The position numbers and the translations under genes are program-made. 64,000 bases of DNA. Source: Thiobacillus denitrificans DSM 12475 (GTDB lineage Bacteria > Pseudomonadota > Gammaproteobacteria > Burkholderiales > Thiobacillaceae). Within the stretch, counting starts at the first letter, position 1, and each line of letters begins with the position of its first letter. Shown piece by piece: positions 54,052 to 62,185 of this stretch. The stretch is taken from the NCBI RefSeq assembly GCF_000376425.1, contig NZ_AQWL01000004.1:78223-142222 (forward strand). The letters are read 5' to 3'. The notes under the pieces are model-generated. The model worked only from the letters and a program-made list of their open reading frames with translations, did not search any database and was not told the DNA's origin.

Positions 54052-54639
54052 ATGAGCTTTACCCGTTTGCCCACCAGCAATCTCGATAAAACCGCCGGCC
54101 TGTTACGCCCTGCCTGCGTATTGCCCGAGCGCGTGGGAATGGACAACCCCGCCCTCGATGTGATGACCGATTTCCGTCGGTTGACCGCCTTTATCGCCAC
54201 CCCCGGCGACACCATCAAGCAGGCGGAAGAGCGCATGATCCGCCGCAAGGTGCGCCTGCTGATCGTGATGGACCGTCAGGATCGCGTGGCCGGGCTGATC
54301 ACCAGTACCGACATCCACGGCGAAAAGCCCCTGCAGGTGCTGCAAAGCCGCGGCCTCCGCCGCGACGAAGTGCTGGTGGCCGACATCATGACCCCGGTGG
54401 ACCGGCTGGAAGCGGTCGACTTCGACGACCTGTCGCATGCCCGCGTCGGCCATGTACTGGAAACGCTCAAGGCACGCGGCCGTCAGCATGCCCTGGTGAT
54501 CGAAAACGCGAACGGCCTGCAAATGGTGCGCGGCCTGCTATCGCTGTCGCAGCTGTGCAAGCAGCTTGGCGTCAACGTCGAAACCACCGAAGTGGCGCAC
54601 ACCTTCATTGAAATCGAGCAGCAGCTGGCGCACGCCTGA
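54052..54639 (+). CDS. CBS-domain protein
   Basis: The 195-aa soluble protein has a pair of CBS domains. The first covers about residues 45-95 (PGDTIKQAEERMIRRKVRLL and GLITSTDIHGE). The second covers about 110-170 (VADIMTPVDRLEAVDFDDLS and RGLLSLSQLCKQLG). CBS pairs bind adenine nucleotides and regulate partners; the partner is unknown. AAGGAGA precedes the ATG. Confidence 0.85.
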   Translation: MSFTRLPTSNLDKTAGLLRPACVLPERVGMDNPALDVMTDFRRLTAFIATPGDTIKQAEERMIRRKVRLLIVMDRQDRVAGLITSTDIHGEKPLQVLQSRGLRRDEVLVADIMTPVDRLEAVDFDDLSHARVGHVLETLKARGRQHALVIENANGLQMVRGLLSLSQLCKQLGVNVETTEVAHTFIEIEQQLAHA

Positions 54640-54884
54640 GCCGCTGAACCGCTGCCCCTGCCGTCGCCCGGCAAGAGGCAGCGGCGACGGCACATTGCAG
54701 TGCCCGGTTTCGAACGCATCCCCGCACCCATTCCGCCAAGCCGGCATCTCCGGCCGGACTCAAGCCCTATCCCACGCAACATCCAAGGTTTTCCCGCACC
54801 GCATCTTGTGCTCAAATCCCGGACGGACGGCCGCGGCGAAACGCGCGCCGACGGAGCAAGCCTGCACAACACCCTGACAAGCAC
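54640..54884. other. Intergenic with hairpin after the CBS gene
   Basis: TGCCGTCGC (54659-54667) pairs with GCGACGGCA (54684-54692), a 9-bp stem with a 16-base loop. There is no T run. Nothing else is recognised before the ThDP-enzyme gene. Confidence 0.5.
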
Positions 54885-56552
54885 ATGAATATTTCCGTCA
54901 GCGAACTGATCGTCCGGTATCTGGAACGCCTGGGCATCGACCACATTTTCGGCATGCCGGGCGCGCACGTGCTGCCGATCTACGACAGCCTGCATGATTC
55001 GGGCGTGAAGAGCGTGCTGGTAAAGCACGAGCAGGGCGCGGCCTTCATGGCCGGCGGCTACACGCGGGTGTCGCAGCGGCCCTCCGCCTGCATCGCCACC
55101 GCGGGGCCGGGAGCGACCAATCTCATTACCGGCATCGCCAATGCCTACGCCGAGCGGCTGCCGGTGCTGGTGATCACCGGCGAGACCTCGACCTACATCT
55201 TCGGCCGTGGCGGCCTGCAGGAAAGCTCCGGCGAAGGCGGCACCATCGACCAGGGCGCGCTGTTCGCCAGCATCACCCGCTACCACAGGCTCGTCGAGCG
55301 CACTGATTATCTCGGCCAGGTGCTGAACCAGGCCACCCGGGCGCTGCTCGGTCGTGAACCGGGGCCGGTGCTGCTTTCGATCCCGTACAACGTGCAGAAG
55401 GAACAGGTCGACGCCAGCGTGCTCGAGCAGATCCATTTCCCCTGCCAGCCCACGATTCGCCACACGACGCCGACGAGCGCGCTCGCCGAACTGATCCGGG
55501 CTGCGCATGCGCCGGTGATCGTCGCCGGTTACGGCTGCATCCAGGCGGGTGCGCGCGAAACCGTCGCCGCCTTTTCCGAACGCTTCAACGTCCCGGTCAC
55601 CACCAGCCTCAAGGCCAAGGGCGTGGTGGCCGAAGGCACGCCGCTGTCGCTGGGTTGTCTCGGGGTGACGTCCAACGGCAATGCCTACCGCTACCTCGTC
55701 GACCACGCCGACCTGCTGGTGTTTCTCGGCGCCGGCTTCAACGAACGCACCAGCTACCTGTGGGACGCGAAGCTGCTGGCCGGCAAGAAGATCGCCCAGG
55801 TAGACCGCGACGCCGCCCAGCTCGGCCGCGTGTTCCAGCCCGACGTGGCGATCTGCGGCGACGTCCGCGCGGTGATGGAAGAACTGCTCGCCATGCTCGA
55901 AGCGGACGCCATGCCGCCCAAGGCCCGCGACCTGCTGGACGGCCACCGCGCGGCCACCCCGCCACCCGCAAGCGGCGACGCTGCGCCGGCGGAAGCGGAA
56001 CCCTTCCACCTGATCCAGGCATTTTTCAGCGGGCTCGCCCGGCACTTCCCGCACAACGCGCTGGTGTTCGACGACAACATCGTCTTCGCGCAGAGCTACT
56101 TCGACGTCTCCGACCGCAACCACTACTTCCCGAATTCAGGCATCTCGTCGCTGGGACACGCAATCCCGGCCGCCATCGGCGCGCGCTGCTTTGCCCCTGA
56201 CAGCCCCACCTTCGCCATCCTCGGCGATGGCGGCTTCCAGATGTGCTGCATGGAAATGATGACCGCGGTGAACTACGGCATCCCGCTCAACGTGGTGGTG
56301 ATCAACAACGGCACGCTCTCGCTCATCCGCAAGAACCAGTTCCAGCTCTATGGCGAACGCTACATCGACTGCGACTTTGCGAACCCCGACTTCGGCCTGC
56401 TCGCGCAATCCTTCGGCGTGCAACACTACCGCATCGAGACCGGGGCCGACCTCGATGCCCTGTTTGCCCACGCCGACCTCACCGGCGCGATCAACCTTAT
56501 CGAAGTCCTGCTCGACAAACACGCCTTCCCCCGCTACCTGTCGGCTCGCTAG
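54885..56552 (+). CDS. ThDP-dependent enzyme, acetolactate synthase-like
   Basis: The 555-aa protein has the three ThDP-enzyme domains. The catalytic Glu is in LVKHEQGAAFMAGGYTRVS. The ThDP-binding motif runs from GDGGFQMCCMEMMTAV to VVINNGTL. The FAD-type middle domain is present. It resembles the large subunit of acetolactate synthase, but no small regulatory subunit gene is adjacent, so it may be a catabolic or related decarboxylase or ligase. It is transcribed toward the sigma factor gene. Confidence 0.82.
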   Translation: MNISVSELIVRYLERLGIDHIFGMPGAHVLPIYDSLHDSGVKSVLVKHEQGAAFMAGGYTRVSQRPSACIATAGPGATNLITGIANAYAERLPVLVITGETSTYIFGRGGLQESSGEGGTIDQGALFASITRYHRLVERTDYLGQVLNQATRALLGREPGPVLLSIPYNVQKEQVDASVLEQIHFPCQPTIRHTTPTSALAELIRAAHAPVIVAGYGCIQAGARETVAAFSERFNVPVTTSLKAKGVVAEGTPLSLGCLGVTSNGNAYRYLVDHADLLVFLGAGFNERTSYLWDAKLLAGKKIAQVDRDAAQLGRVFQPDVAICGDVRAVMEELLAMLEADAMPPKARDLLDGHRAATPPPASGDAAPAEAEPFHLIQAFFSGLARHFPHNALVFDDNIVFAQSYFDVSDRNHYFPNSGISSLGHAIPAAIGARCFAPDSPTFAILGDGGFQMCCMEMMTAVNYGIPLNVVVINNGTLSLIRKNQFQLYGERYIDCDFANPDFGLLAQSFGVQHYRIETGADLDALFAHADLTGAINLIEVLLDKHAFPRYLSAR

Positions 56553-56571
56553 CCGTTGGGTTGAAATAATT

Positions 56572-56597
56572 GGAACTTTTCTCTTCCTGCTTCGTTT
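56572..56597 (+). promoter_or_regulatory. ECF-type promoter upstream of the sigma factor gene
   Basis: GGAAC at 56572-56576 and CGTTT at 56593-56597 are separated by 16 bases, the usual ECF -35/-10 layout. The same motif and spacing occur at 58593-58618. It suggests autoregulation of the ECF sigma gene at 56719. Confidence 0.75.
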
Positions 56598-56605
56598 GAC
56601 GCAGT

Positions 56606-56722
56606 ATGGAAGAAGACCGTCAGCCAAAAATCCCGGACTTGCCTGACAGGATCAAGAACCAACCAGAGCAGTGGGATGGCCGGGCCCAGGAACGGGACGT
56701 CGATGACCAGAGTGCCGGATGA
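56606..56722 (+). CDS. Possible 38-aa leader peptide coupled to the sigma gene
   Basis: A short frame begins at ATG 56606, just after the expected transcription start of the ECF promoter, and ends with TGA overlapping the sigma ATG by ATGA. The peptide is charged and Asp/Gln/Arg-rich. It would have almost no leader for ribosome binding, so translation is uncertain. It could couple translation of the sigma gene, whose own ribosome site is weak. Confidence 0.35.
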   Translation: MEEDRQPKIPDLPDRIKNQPEQWDGRAQERDVDDQSAG

Positions 56723-57291
56723 ACAAGAGTGAATCATGCGGCAGCTGGCAGCAGTTGCAGGATCACGAGTGCATCGCCCTGTTCCAGCGCGGCGAGCAGG
56801 AAGCATTTGCGGAGCTGGTGCGACGCCACCAGAATCGCATTTTCCGTTTCCTCCTGCGCATGACGGGCTGCCGTGAAGAGGCGCTTGAACTGACTCAGGA
56901 GACAATGTTCAAAGCCTTTCGCGCACTCCCCGGCTGGCGGCCTGACGCCGCTTTTGGTACGTGGCTGTTTCGTATCGCCAGCAATGCGGCCACGGACAGA
57001 CTGCGGCGCAAGAAGGTGGTGAAGTACGAGCCGATCGAGGCCCACATGGAGTTTCCCGACCCTGCGGCCGGGCCGGAAGAGGAACTGCAATCGGCCCAGC
57101 GCGTCCGCATTCTCGAAGCGGCGCTGCAGCGGCTTCAGGATGACTACCGGCAGGTTCTCTTGTTGCGGGAAGTCGAGGAAATGTCGTACGCCGAAATAGG
57201 CGATGTGCTGGGGTTACGCGAGGGGACGGTCAAGTCCCGCATCGCACGTGCGAGACAGGCTCTGCTGGAGGTCTGCAAGGGCAGGATCTAA
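56719..57291 (+). CDS. ECF RNA polymerase sigma factor (RpoE-like)
   Basis: This 190-aa sigma factor has region 2 (AFAELVRRHQNRIFRFLLRM, then EALELTQETMFKAFRALPGW) and region 4 (LQDDYRQVLLLREVEEMSYA with a helix-turn-helix in EIGDVLGLREGTVKSRIAR). It would direct polymerase to ECF promoters in response to envelope or metal stress. Anti-sigma and periplasmic sensor genes follow in the same direction. Its promoter matches one before the porin-sox operon. Confidence 0.93.
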   Translation: MNKSESCGSWQQLQDHECIALFQRGEQEAFAELVRRHQNRIFRFLLRMTGCREEALELTQETMFKAFRALPGWRPDAAFGTWLFRIASNAATDRLRRKKVVKYEPIEAHMEFPDPAAGPEEELQSAQRVRILEAALQRLQDDYRQVLLLREVEEMSYAEIGDVLGLREGTVKSRIARARQALLEVCKGRI

Positions 57292-57333
57292 GGCCATCAT
57301 TTGGAGATTTCGGCAAATCTGAGAGCAACGATC

Positions 57334-57777
57334 ATGAGCAAGCACTGTAAAAGAAGTGAGAATCTGTCCGCCTACCTCGACGATGAGCTGGACGAGAAGA
57401 CCCGCCTCAAATTCGAGAGGCACCTGGAAGACTGTTTCACCTGCAAGGAAATGCTGCGCGATTTGCGCTGTCTCCAGGGGTGTTTCCAGACCTTGCCACA
57501 GCCGGAAGTGGGATTCGACCTGGCACCTGTGGTGTTGGCGGAGCTGGGACGGCGTAGCGCCCGCCCGACAAGCGTGCTGCGCTTCAACTGGTGGCGGCTG
57601 TTGCCGGTTTCATTCGCGGCCGTGGCCACGGTTTCGCTGGGGGTGTTCCTGGGGAGCCTCCTCACCGGCAGGCTCGACGCCGAGGTGACTGCCCCGACGC
57701 TGGCCATGTTCGATCCCATCCCGCCAGGCGGCATATGTATCGGATTCGCGGGATGCTATCCGAAGGAAAGAATCTGA
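57334..57777 (+). CDS. Anti-sigma factor with zinc finger (zf-HC2)
   Basis: The 147-aa protein starts with an anti-sigma zinc-finger (SAYLDDELDEKTRLKFERHL, then EDCFTCKEML; pattern H-x3-C-x2-C), followed by a linker, one membrane segment (about residues 92-112) and a short periplasmic tail. It should hold the sigma factor at the membrane until signalled. The stop overlaps the next start by one base (TGATG). Confidence 0.9.
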   Translation: MSKHCKRSENLSAYLDDELDEKTRLKFERHLEDCFTCKEMLRDLRCLQGCFQTLPQPEVGFDLAPVVLAELGRRSARPTSVLRFNWWRLLPVSFAAVATVSLGVFLGSLLTGRLDAEVTAPTLAMFDPIPPGGICIGFAGCYPKERI

Positions 57778-58247
57778 TGAAACGTTCCTGGCTTCATACA
57801 TTGCTAGCATTTTCCCTGCTTCTCAACGTGGGGGTGCTGGGCGCGGTGGGCTACCAGGCCTGGCAAAATGGCGGGGGGCCCGATCTGCATGCCGACGCCA
57901 AGCATGACCACCTGGCGGAGTACCTCAACCTCAGCGAGGAACAGCGGCGGCAGTGGCAGGAAAAAGAAGGAAAGTTTCTGCGGGAAATGGGGGCCGATTG
58001 GGAGGAGGTTCGCATTCACCGCGAACGCATGATCCGGCAGATTTTCTCGCAGCAGCCCGACCTTGCAGCGATCGAAGCCGATCGCGCAGCCATCTCGCGC
58101 CTCCAGGAAAAGCAGCAGCGTCATGTCATCGAGCAGCTGATGGAAGAGCAGCGCATGCTCGATGCCACTCAGCGGGAAGCTCTGGCCGAACTCCTGATCC
58201 AGCAAAAACCCGCCGGCTCGCTCGAGGAGCGGCTGCACGGCGATTGA
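57777..58247 (+). CDS. Periplasmic heavy-metal-sensor-like protein (CnrX/CpxP/Spy type)
   Basis: The 156-aa protein has an N-terminal membrane anchor (about residues 8-28). The rest is an all-helical periplasmic domain rich in Glu, Gln and Arg with LNLSEEQRRQWQEKEGKFLR, typical of the LTXXQ/CnrX group. H38, H43, H45, H116 and M122 could bind metal, but not in the exact CnrX arrangement. With sigma and anti-sigma it forms a CnrYXH-like module sensing metal or envelope stress. Confidence 0.78.
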   Translation: MKRSWLHTLLAFSLLLNVGVLGAVGYQAWQNGGGPDLHADAKHDHLAEYLNLSEEQRRQWQEKEGKFLREMGADWEEVRIHRERMIRQIFSQQPDLAAIEADRAAISRLQEKQQRHVIEQLMEEQRMLDATQREALAELLIQQKPAGSLEERLHGD

Positions 58248-58268
58248 TGCGGCAGAACCGGTATCGAC

Positions 58269-58302
58269 ATGGCAGGATGGCGCACGTGCGCGATCCTGCC
58301 AT
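58269..58302. repeat. 34-bp near-perfect palindrome downstream of the sigma module
   Basis: Outer arms ATGGCAGGAT and ATCCTGCCAT enclose GCGCAC/GTGCGC with one mismatched base on each side. No T run follows. It may terminate the sigma operon, stabilise its 3' end or bind a protein. Confidence 0.7.
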
Positions 58303-58592
58303 CGAGCCATTGCCGATCGAAAACACCGTCCGCAATTTCCGGCTTCGGCCATGCCGACCGGCCGGCACATCTCAGCCTTATTTCAACGTGTAGCGACATA
58401 CGGCACGGCATAGCAGCGCCGGCATTATTGGAGCCGCTTTCGCCATACCCTTGGGACAGTCTGGCGGCCGACGGATCATTCCGAGCGGCCTCCCATGCCC
58501 GTGCCCTCTTCCCGCCTGAACGCCGTCGTCACCGATGCGGCGGCGTTTCTGCCTTCACCGCTTCCCCAACCTCCGGGGTCGTAGAAAAAACC

Positions 58593-58618
58593 GGAACATT
58601 TCTCTCGCCCTCTCGTTT
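58593..58618 (+). promoter_or_regulatory. ECF-type promoter of the porin-sox operon
   Basis: GGAAC (58593-58597), 16 bases, then CGTTT (58614-58618), identical in core and spacing to the promoter before the ECF sigma gene. The flanks also match in the TTTCTCT stretch after the -35. Confidence 0.75.
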
Positions 58619-58706
58619 AAGCCAGTGAAGAACGCGATGTCTTCAAAGCAGGCAGCCCGCATCAATGTTTGTTCACCCAATAAAGATAAACGAGGAGGAG
58701 AACGGA

Positions 58707-60158
58707 ATGCGCATCAAGAGGAAATTTATCGCCGCGGCCTGGACGGCAGTCGGGCTTTCATCCGGCGGGGCAAGCCAGGCCGCCAACTGGGTGATGGCGT
58801 TCGGGACCGAACCCCTCGCCAGCACCCACCGCTTGCTCGGTGCGGTGCAGCTCACCTACGAAAACAACTTCGACTGCAGGGACACGCGTGGCTTTGTGGG
58901 CCCCGCAGCAGCCAACAACGGATTAGTGGTAAACAACTGCCGGGTTGGCCCGGAGCTGAGAAATGACGAGTCCGGCCTTTATCTGCAGAACCTGATGCTG
59001 GGGGTCCGGGGAAATCTGATTCCGGGCCGCATCAATTACATGCTCACCGCCAACGCCGGCGAGAACGTCGCCAACTACCAGCCGTACAACACCGAGCGCA
59101 AGCACATCGCGAGCCTGACCGACGCCAGTCTCTCCTTCCACTACATCCCCGGCATGCGGGTACGAACCGGCCTGCTGCGCAAGCCCGGCCCCGAGGAGCT
59201 GTATCAGGGGCTGGAGGCAACCGACTACATCTTCCTCACCGACTTCGTGCAGCGGGTGCAGATCGAGCGCTTCATCAATGGCAACGCCAAGGCTACCGCT
59301 CCGATCGCAGGCCAGGGCTATGCCGGCAATGTATCCCGGCACGGCTACGACGCGGACGCCGGGCGCGACTGGGGACTGCAGTTTTTCGATGCCTTCAGCC
59401 GCGACAAATGGACCCACACCTACTCGGTCATGTTCGGCAACGGCAACGGCATCCATCGGGGCGACAACAACAGCGACAAGGACCTCAACCTCTATCTCTC
59501 CTCCGAGTACGACCTGCCCGGCGGCAAGGGGCCGCTCAAGCACGGGGTGAAGCTGTACGGCTACCACCACAAGGGCGTACGCAACTTCGTCATCGATGCC
59601 AACGGCACCGAGAGCCAGGATTTCGACCGGATCCGCTACGGCATCGGCATGAAGGCACTCGGCTACCTGTTCGGCGAGGATAACGGCAAGCACCGGGTGG
59701 AATTCGAGTTGATGTTCGCCGACGGGATGATCAACTACACCCCCACCGCCAACACGGCAGACGCGCCCTACGGCGGGCTGGTCCAGTTCGCGGCGGAGCG
59801 CGGCAACAAGGCCAAGGGCATTACGCTCGACTACGGCTACTACCTCAACAAGAACTGGCAGTTCGACATCCGCTATTCGCGTAACGATCTGCTGTACGAA
59901 ACGGCCAACGCCAACCCGGCCGTCCAATACTGGACCAGCGGCGACGAGCGCATCCTGAAGTACACGACCCTGGGCGTGAACTACCACTTCACGCCCAAGA
60001 CCCGGCTCACCTTCAACTACGAGTTCCGCAACGTCACCGCCCCGAACCCGGCGCGCACGACCGCTGGCGTCATCAGCAATCCCAGCACCACCAACGCGAA
60101 CGTGGTCTCCGGCTCGGTGGGCGACCGCTTCGGGCTCAGGCTGACGCACAGCTTCTAG
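58707..60158 (+). CDS. Outer-membrane porin (OprO/OprP-like)
   Basis: The 483-aa protein has a signal peptide ending near GASQAAN and a series of amphipathic beta strands ending RFGLRLTHSF with a terminal Phe. Only weak family identity to phosphate-selective-type porins can be claimed. The strong AGGAGG site supports ATG 58707 over an upstream ATG at 58665. It may let sulfur anions such as thiosulfate cross the outer membrane; that is inferred from the sox genes that follow. Confidence 0.8.
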   Translation: MRIKRKFIAAAWTAVGLSSGGASQAANWVMAFGTEPLASTHRLLGAVQLTYENNFDCRDTRGFVGPAAANNGLVVNNCRVGPELRNDESGLYLQNLMLGVRGNLIPGRINYMLTANAGENVANYQPYNTERKHIASLTDASLSFHYIPGMRVRTGLLRKPGPEELYQGLEATDYIFLTDFVQRVQIERFINGNAKATAPIAGQGYAGNVSRHGYDADAGRDWGLQFFDAFSRDKWTHTYSVMFGNGNGIHRGDNNSDKDLNLYLSSEYDLPGGKGPLKHGVKLYGYHHKGVRNFVIDANGTESQDFDRIRYGIGMKALGYLFGEDNGKHRVEFELMFADGMINYTPTANTADAPYGGLVQFAAERGNKAKGITLDYGYYLNKNWQFDIRYSRNDLLYETANANPAVQYWTSGDERILKYTTLGVNYHFTPKTRLTFNYEFRNVTAPNPARTTAGVISNPSTTNANVVSGSVGDRFGLRLTHSF

Positions 60159-60200
60159 GCACGCGCCGGGCGACGGAAAAACACCAAAGGAGAAATATTC

Positions 60201-60695
60201 ATGAGACCGATTTTCAGCAAATGGCGGAACCTTGTGCCGCTGCTACTGGCCGCCGCGCTCGCCGGCTGCGTCGCCCAGCCTGGCAAGCCGGCGCAGCCGG
60301 CGGCCGGAGGCGGCAAGGGAACGGATTTCTCGGAGTGGCCCTGCCTGAGCTACACCCTGGCCTGCGGCCGGACCCCGAACCGCAAGCCGGTTAAACAGGC
60401 GCTCGCCGGGCCGCTCGGCGGCGATCCGGCGCGCGGCAAGGTGTTTGCCAACGAACGCAGCAAGGGCAATTGCGTCGCCTGCCACCTGATCCAGGGCGCG
60501 GAGCAGCCCGGTTCAAAAGGCCCGGACCTGAGCGCCTACGGCACATGGGACAGAAGCGACGCGGAAACCTACGCCCTGGTTTACGACATGCGCTGGCGCA
60601 ACCCGGACACCGTCATGCCGACGTTCGGGGTCAACCAAATCCTGAACGACCAGGAACTGCGCGACGTCGTCGCCTTCCTGCAGTCATCGAAGTAA
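60201..60695 (+). CDS. soxX: Sulfur oxidation c-type cytochrome SoxX
   Basis: SoxX pairs with SoxA to attach thiosulfate to the SoxY Cys in the periplasm. The 164-aa protein has one heme motif C91-V-A-C-H95. A methionine in DTVMPTFGV is the sixth ligand. The N-terminus ends ALAGC, a lipobox, so this SoxX may be membrane-anchored, unlike the usual soluble form. Two extra Cys (WPCLSYTLAC) follow. AAAGGAG precedes the start. Confidence 0.92.
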   Translation: MRPIFSKWRNLVPLLLAAALAGCVAQPGKPAQPAAGGGKGTDFSEWPCLSYTLACGRTPNRKPVKQALAGPLGGDPARGKVFANERSKGNCVACHLIQGAEQPGSKGPDLSAYGTWDRSDAETYALVYDMRWRNPDTVMPTFGVNQILNDQELRDVVAFLQSSK

Positions 60696-60707
60696 AGGAG
60701 CCCTGTC

Positions 60708-61640
60708 ATGGCTGGAAACCATTCTTTTTCCCTGCACGCGCTTGCCCTGATATCGCTGTTCGTCATGGCGGCCCCGGGGCCGGCTGCCGGCGCCGGAGCC
60801 GTATATCGTGAAGCCTATCCGCGCGCGGCAATCGACCCGTCCCGCGGCATCGGCGGTGCCGGCGATGCCGACTTCGGCGCCACCCTGCAGTACTGGCAGG
60901 ACGAAAAATCGCTCGAGCAGCACAAGCAGTGGATCGGCGACCCGGAGCATGAGTGGAAGCTGAACTGGAAATTCCTCGACTTCGACCGCACCGACGACAT
61001 GCACCCGGGATACCTGGCGCTGGAAGCGGGAGAAAAACTGTTCAAGCTGTGGGCCAAGCGCGAGCCGGCATTCCGCACCTGCCTCGGCGAGGGCAAAACC
61101 GACTTGAAGGGGCTGGCGGCGACCTATCCCAAGTACGATCCCAAGCTCAAGCGGATCATGACCGTCGAGGGCCGGGTGGAGCACTGCGCGCAGACCGCCC
61201 TGTGGGAGACCTTCAAGCAGGGGTCGCCGGCAAACAATCAAATCTCCCTTTACTTCAAGTCCCTGTCAGCCCGGGAACCGATCAGAGTGGACACCGGCTC
61301 CGCCGAGATCATGCAGTCCTATCGGCGCGGCGAGAAACTGTTCCATGCCAAGGTGGGACAGTTCAACTTCTCCTGCGCCTCCTGCCACACCTCGTCGGGC
61401 CTGCTGGGCCAGCGCTTCCGCGGCCAGGTACCGACCACCCCGTTCGGGGACGCGGCCCACTTCCCCACCTACCGCCTGGCCCTGGGCGATATCGAGTCGC
61501 TGCAGCAGCGCTTCATGCGCTGCAACCTGCAGGCCCGCACCAAGGCACTGCCGCCCGGCGACCCGGCTTACACCGACCTGGAGGTGTTTTACACCGTGCT
61601 TTCCAACGACTACCCGGTTTCCGTGCCATCGGCGCGCTAA
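60708..61640 (+). CDS. soxA: Sulfur oxidation c-type cytochrome SoxA
   Basis: The 310-aa SoxA has a signal peptide and a single heme motif C223-A-S-C-H227. The active-site Cys that carries a persulfide heme ligand is C272 in RFMRCNLQ. The position of the first heme of diheme SoxA is replaced by C125 and C160, fitting the monoheme type with a structural disulfide. It lies 12 bases after soxX. Confidence 0.93.
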   Translation: MAGNHSFSLHALALISLFVMAAPGPAAGAGAVYREAYPRAAIDPSRGIGGAGDADFGATLQYWQDEKSLEQHKQWIGDPEHEWKLNWKFLDFDRTDDMHPGYLALEAGEKLFKLWAKREPAFRTCLGEGKTDLKGLAATYPKYDPKLKRIMTVEGRVEHCAQTALWETFKQGSPANNQISLYFKSLSAREPIRVDTGSAEIMQSYRRGEKLFHAKVGQFNFSCASCHTSSGLLGQRFRGQVPTTPFGDAAHFPTYRLALGDIESLQQRFMRCNLQARTKALPPGDPAYTDLEVFYTVLSNDYPVSVPSAR

Positions 61641-61671
61641 CCGTTCACTGCAACCGCAAACGGAGAACGAC

Positions 61672-62151
61672 ATGAATGAGCTGAATGAACTACGCAGGGC
61701 GTTGCTGAAGGGCGGATGCGCCGCCGGCCTCGTCGCCTTCGCCGCATCCGCCGGGCTGCTGGTGCCAGGCCGCGCCCTCGCCGCGGAATGGAACAAGAGC
61801 GCCTTCGAGGCCAAAAACGTCGCCGACGTCCTCAAGGGCCTGGGTGCATCGGGGGTCGCCGACAGCAAGGACATCCTGATCAAGGCTTCCGACGTTGCCG
61901 AAAACGGCGCCGTGATACCCGTCGAGGTGACCAGCCAGATCGCCGGCACCCAGTCCATCACCATCCTGGCGGACAAGAACCCTCTGCCGCTTCTGGCGAT
62001 GTTCGAGTTCGTCGACGGGGCGCAGGGCTACGTCTCCACCCGCATCAAGATGGGCCAAACCTCCAACGTGCGCGTGGTGGTCAAGGCCGGAGGCAAGTAC
62101 TACAGCGCGGCCAAGGAAATCAAGGTCACCATCGGCGGCTGCGGCGGCTGA
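61672..62151 (+). CDS. soxY: Sulfur carrier protein SoxY
   Basis: SoxY carries sulfur intermediates on the Cys of its C-terminal GGCGG, present here at the very end (residues 155-159 of 159). The N-terminus has twin arginines (R8-R9, RRALLKGG) and a hydrophobic stretch, fitting Tat export. SoxZ, its partner, follows. GGAGAACGAC precedes the ATG. Confidence 0.95.
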   Translation: MNELNELRRALLKGGCAAGLVAFAASAGLLVPGRALAAEWNKSAFEAKNVADVLKGLGASGVADSKDILIKASDVAENGAVIPVEVTSQIAGTQSITILADKNPLPLLAMFEFVDGAQGYVSTRIKMGQTSNVRVVVKAGGKYYSAAKEIKVTIGGCGG

Positions 62152-62185
62152 GAAACGGAATTTCAAACAAGGAAAGGAATGAAAA

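Larger units (their letters stand above)
58248..58706. other. Intergenic before the porin-sox operon
   Basis: No gene is supported in this 459-base region. It holds a long palindrome (58269-58302), a hairpin AACGCCG/CGGCGTT (58519-58525 with 58541-58547) and the ECF promoter (58593-58618). AGGAGGAG at 58692-58699 is a strong ribosome site for the porin. Confidence 0.6.

Noticed and set aside
56549-56905. A minus-strand frame with a hydrophobic stretch (VIDVPFLGPAIPLLWLVLDP)
   Set aside because: It overlaps the ECF promoter and the start of the sigma gene, has no good ribosome site and is best explained as a shadow.
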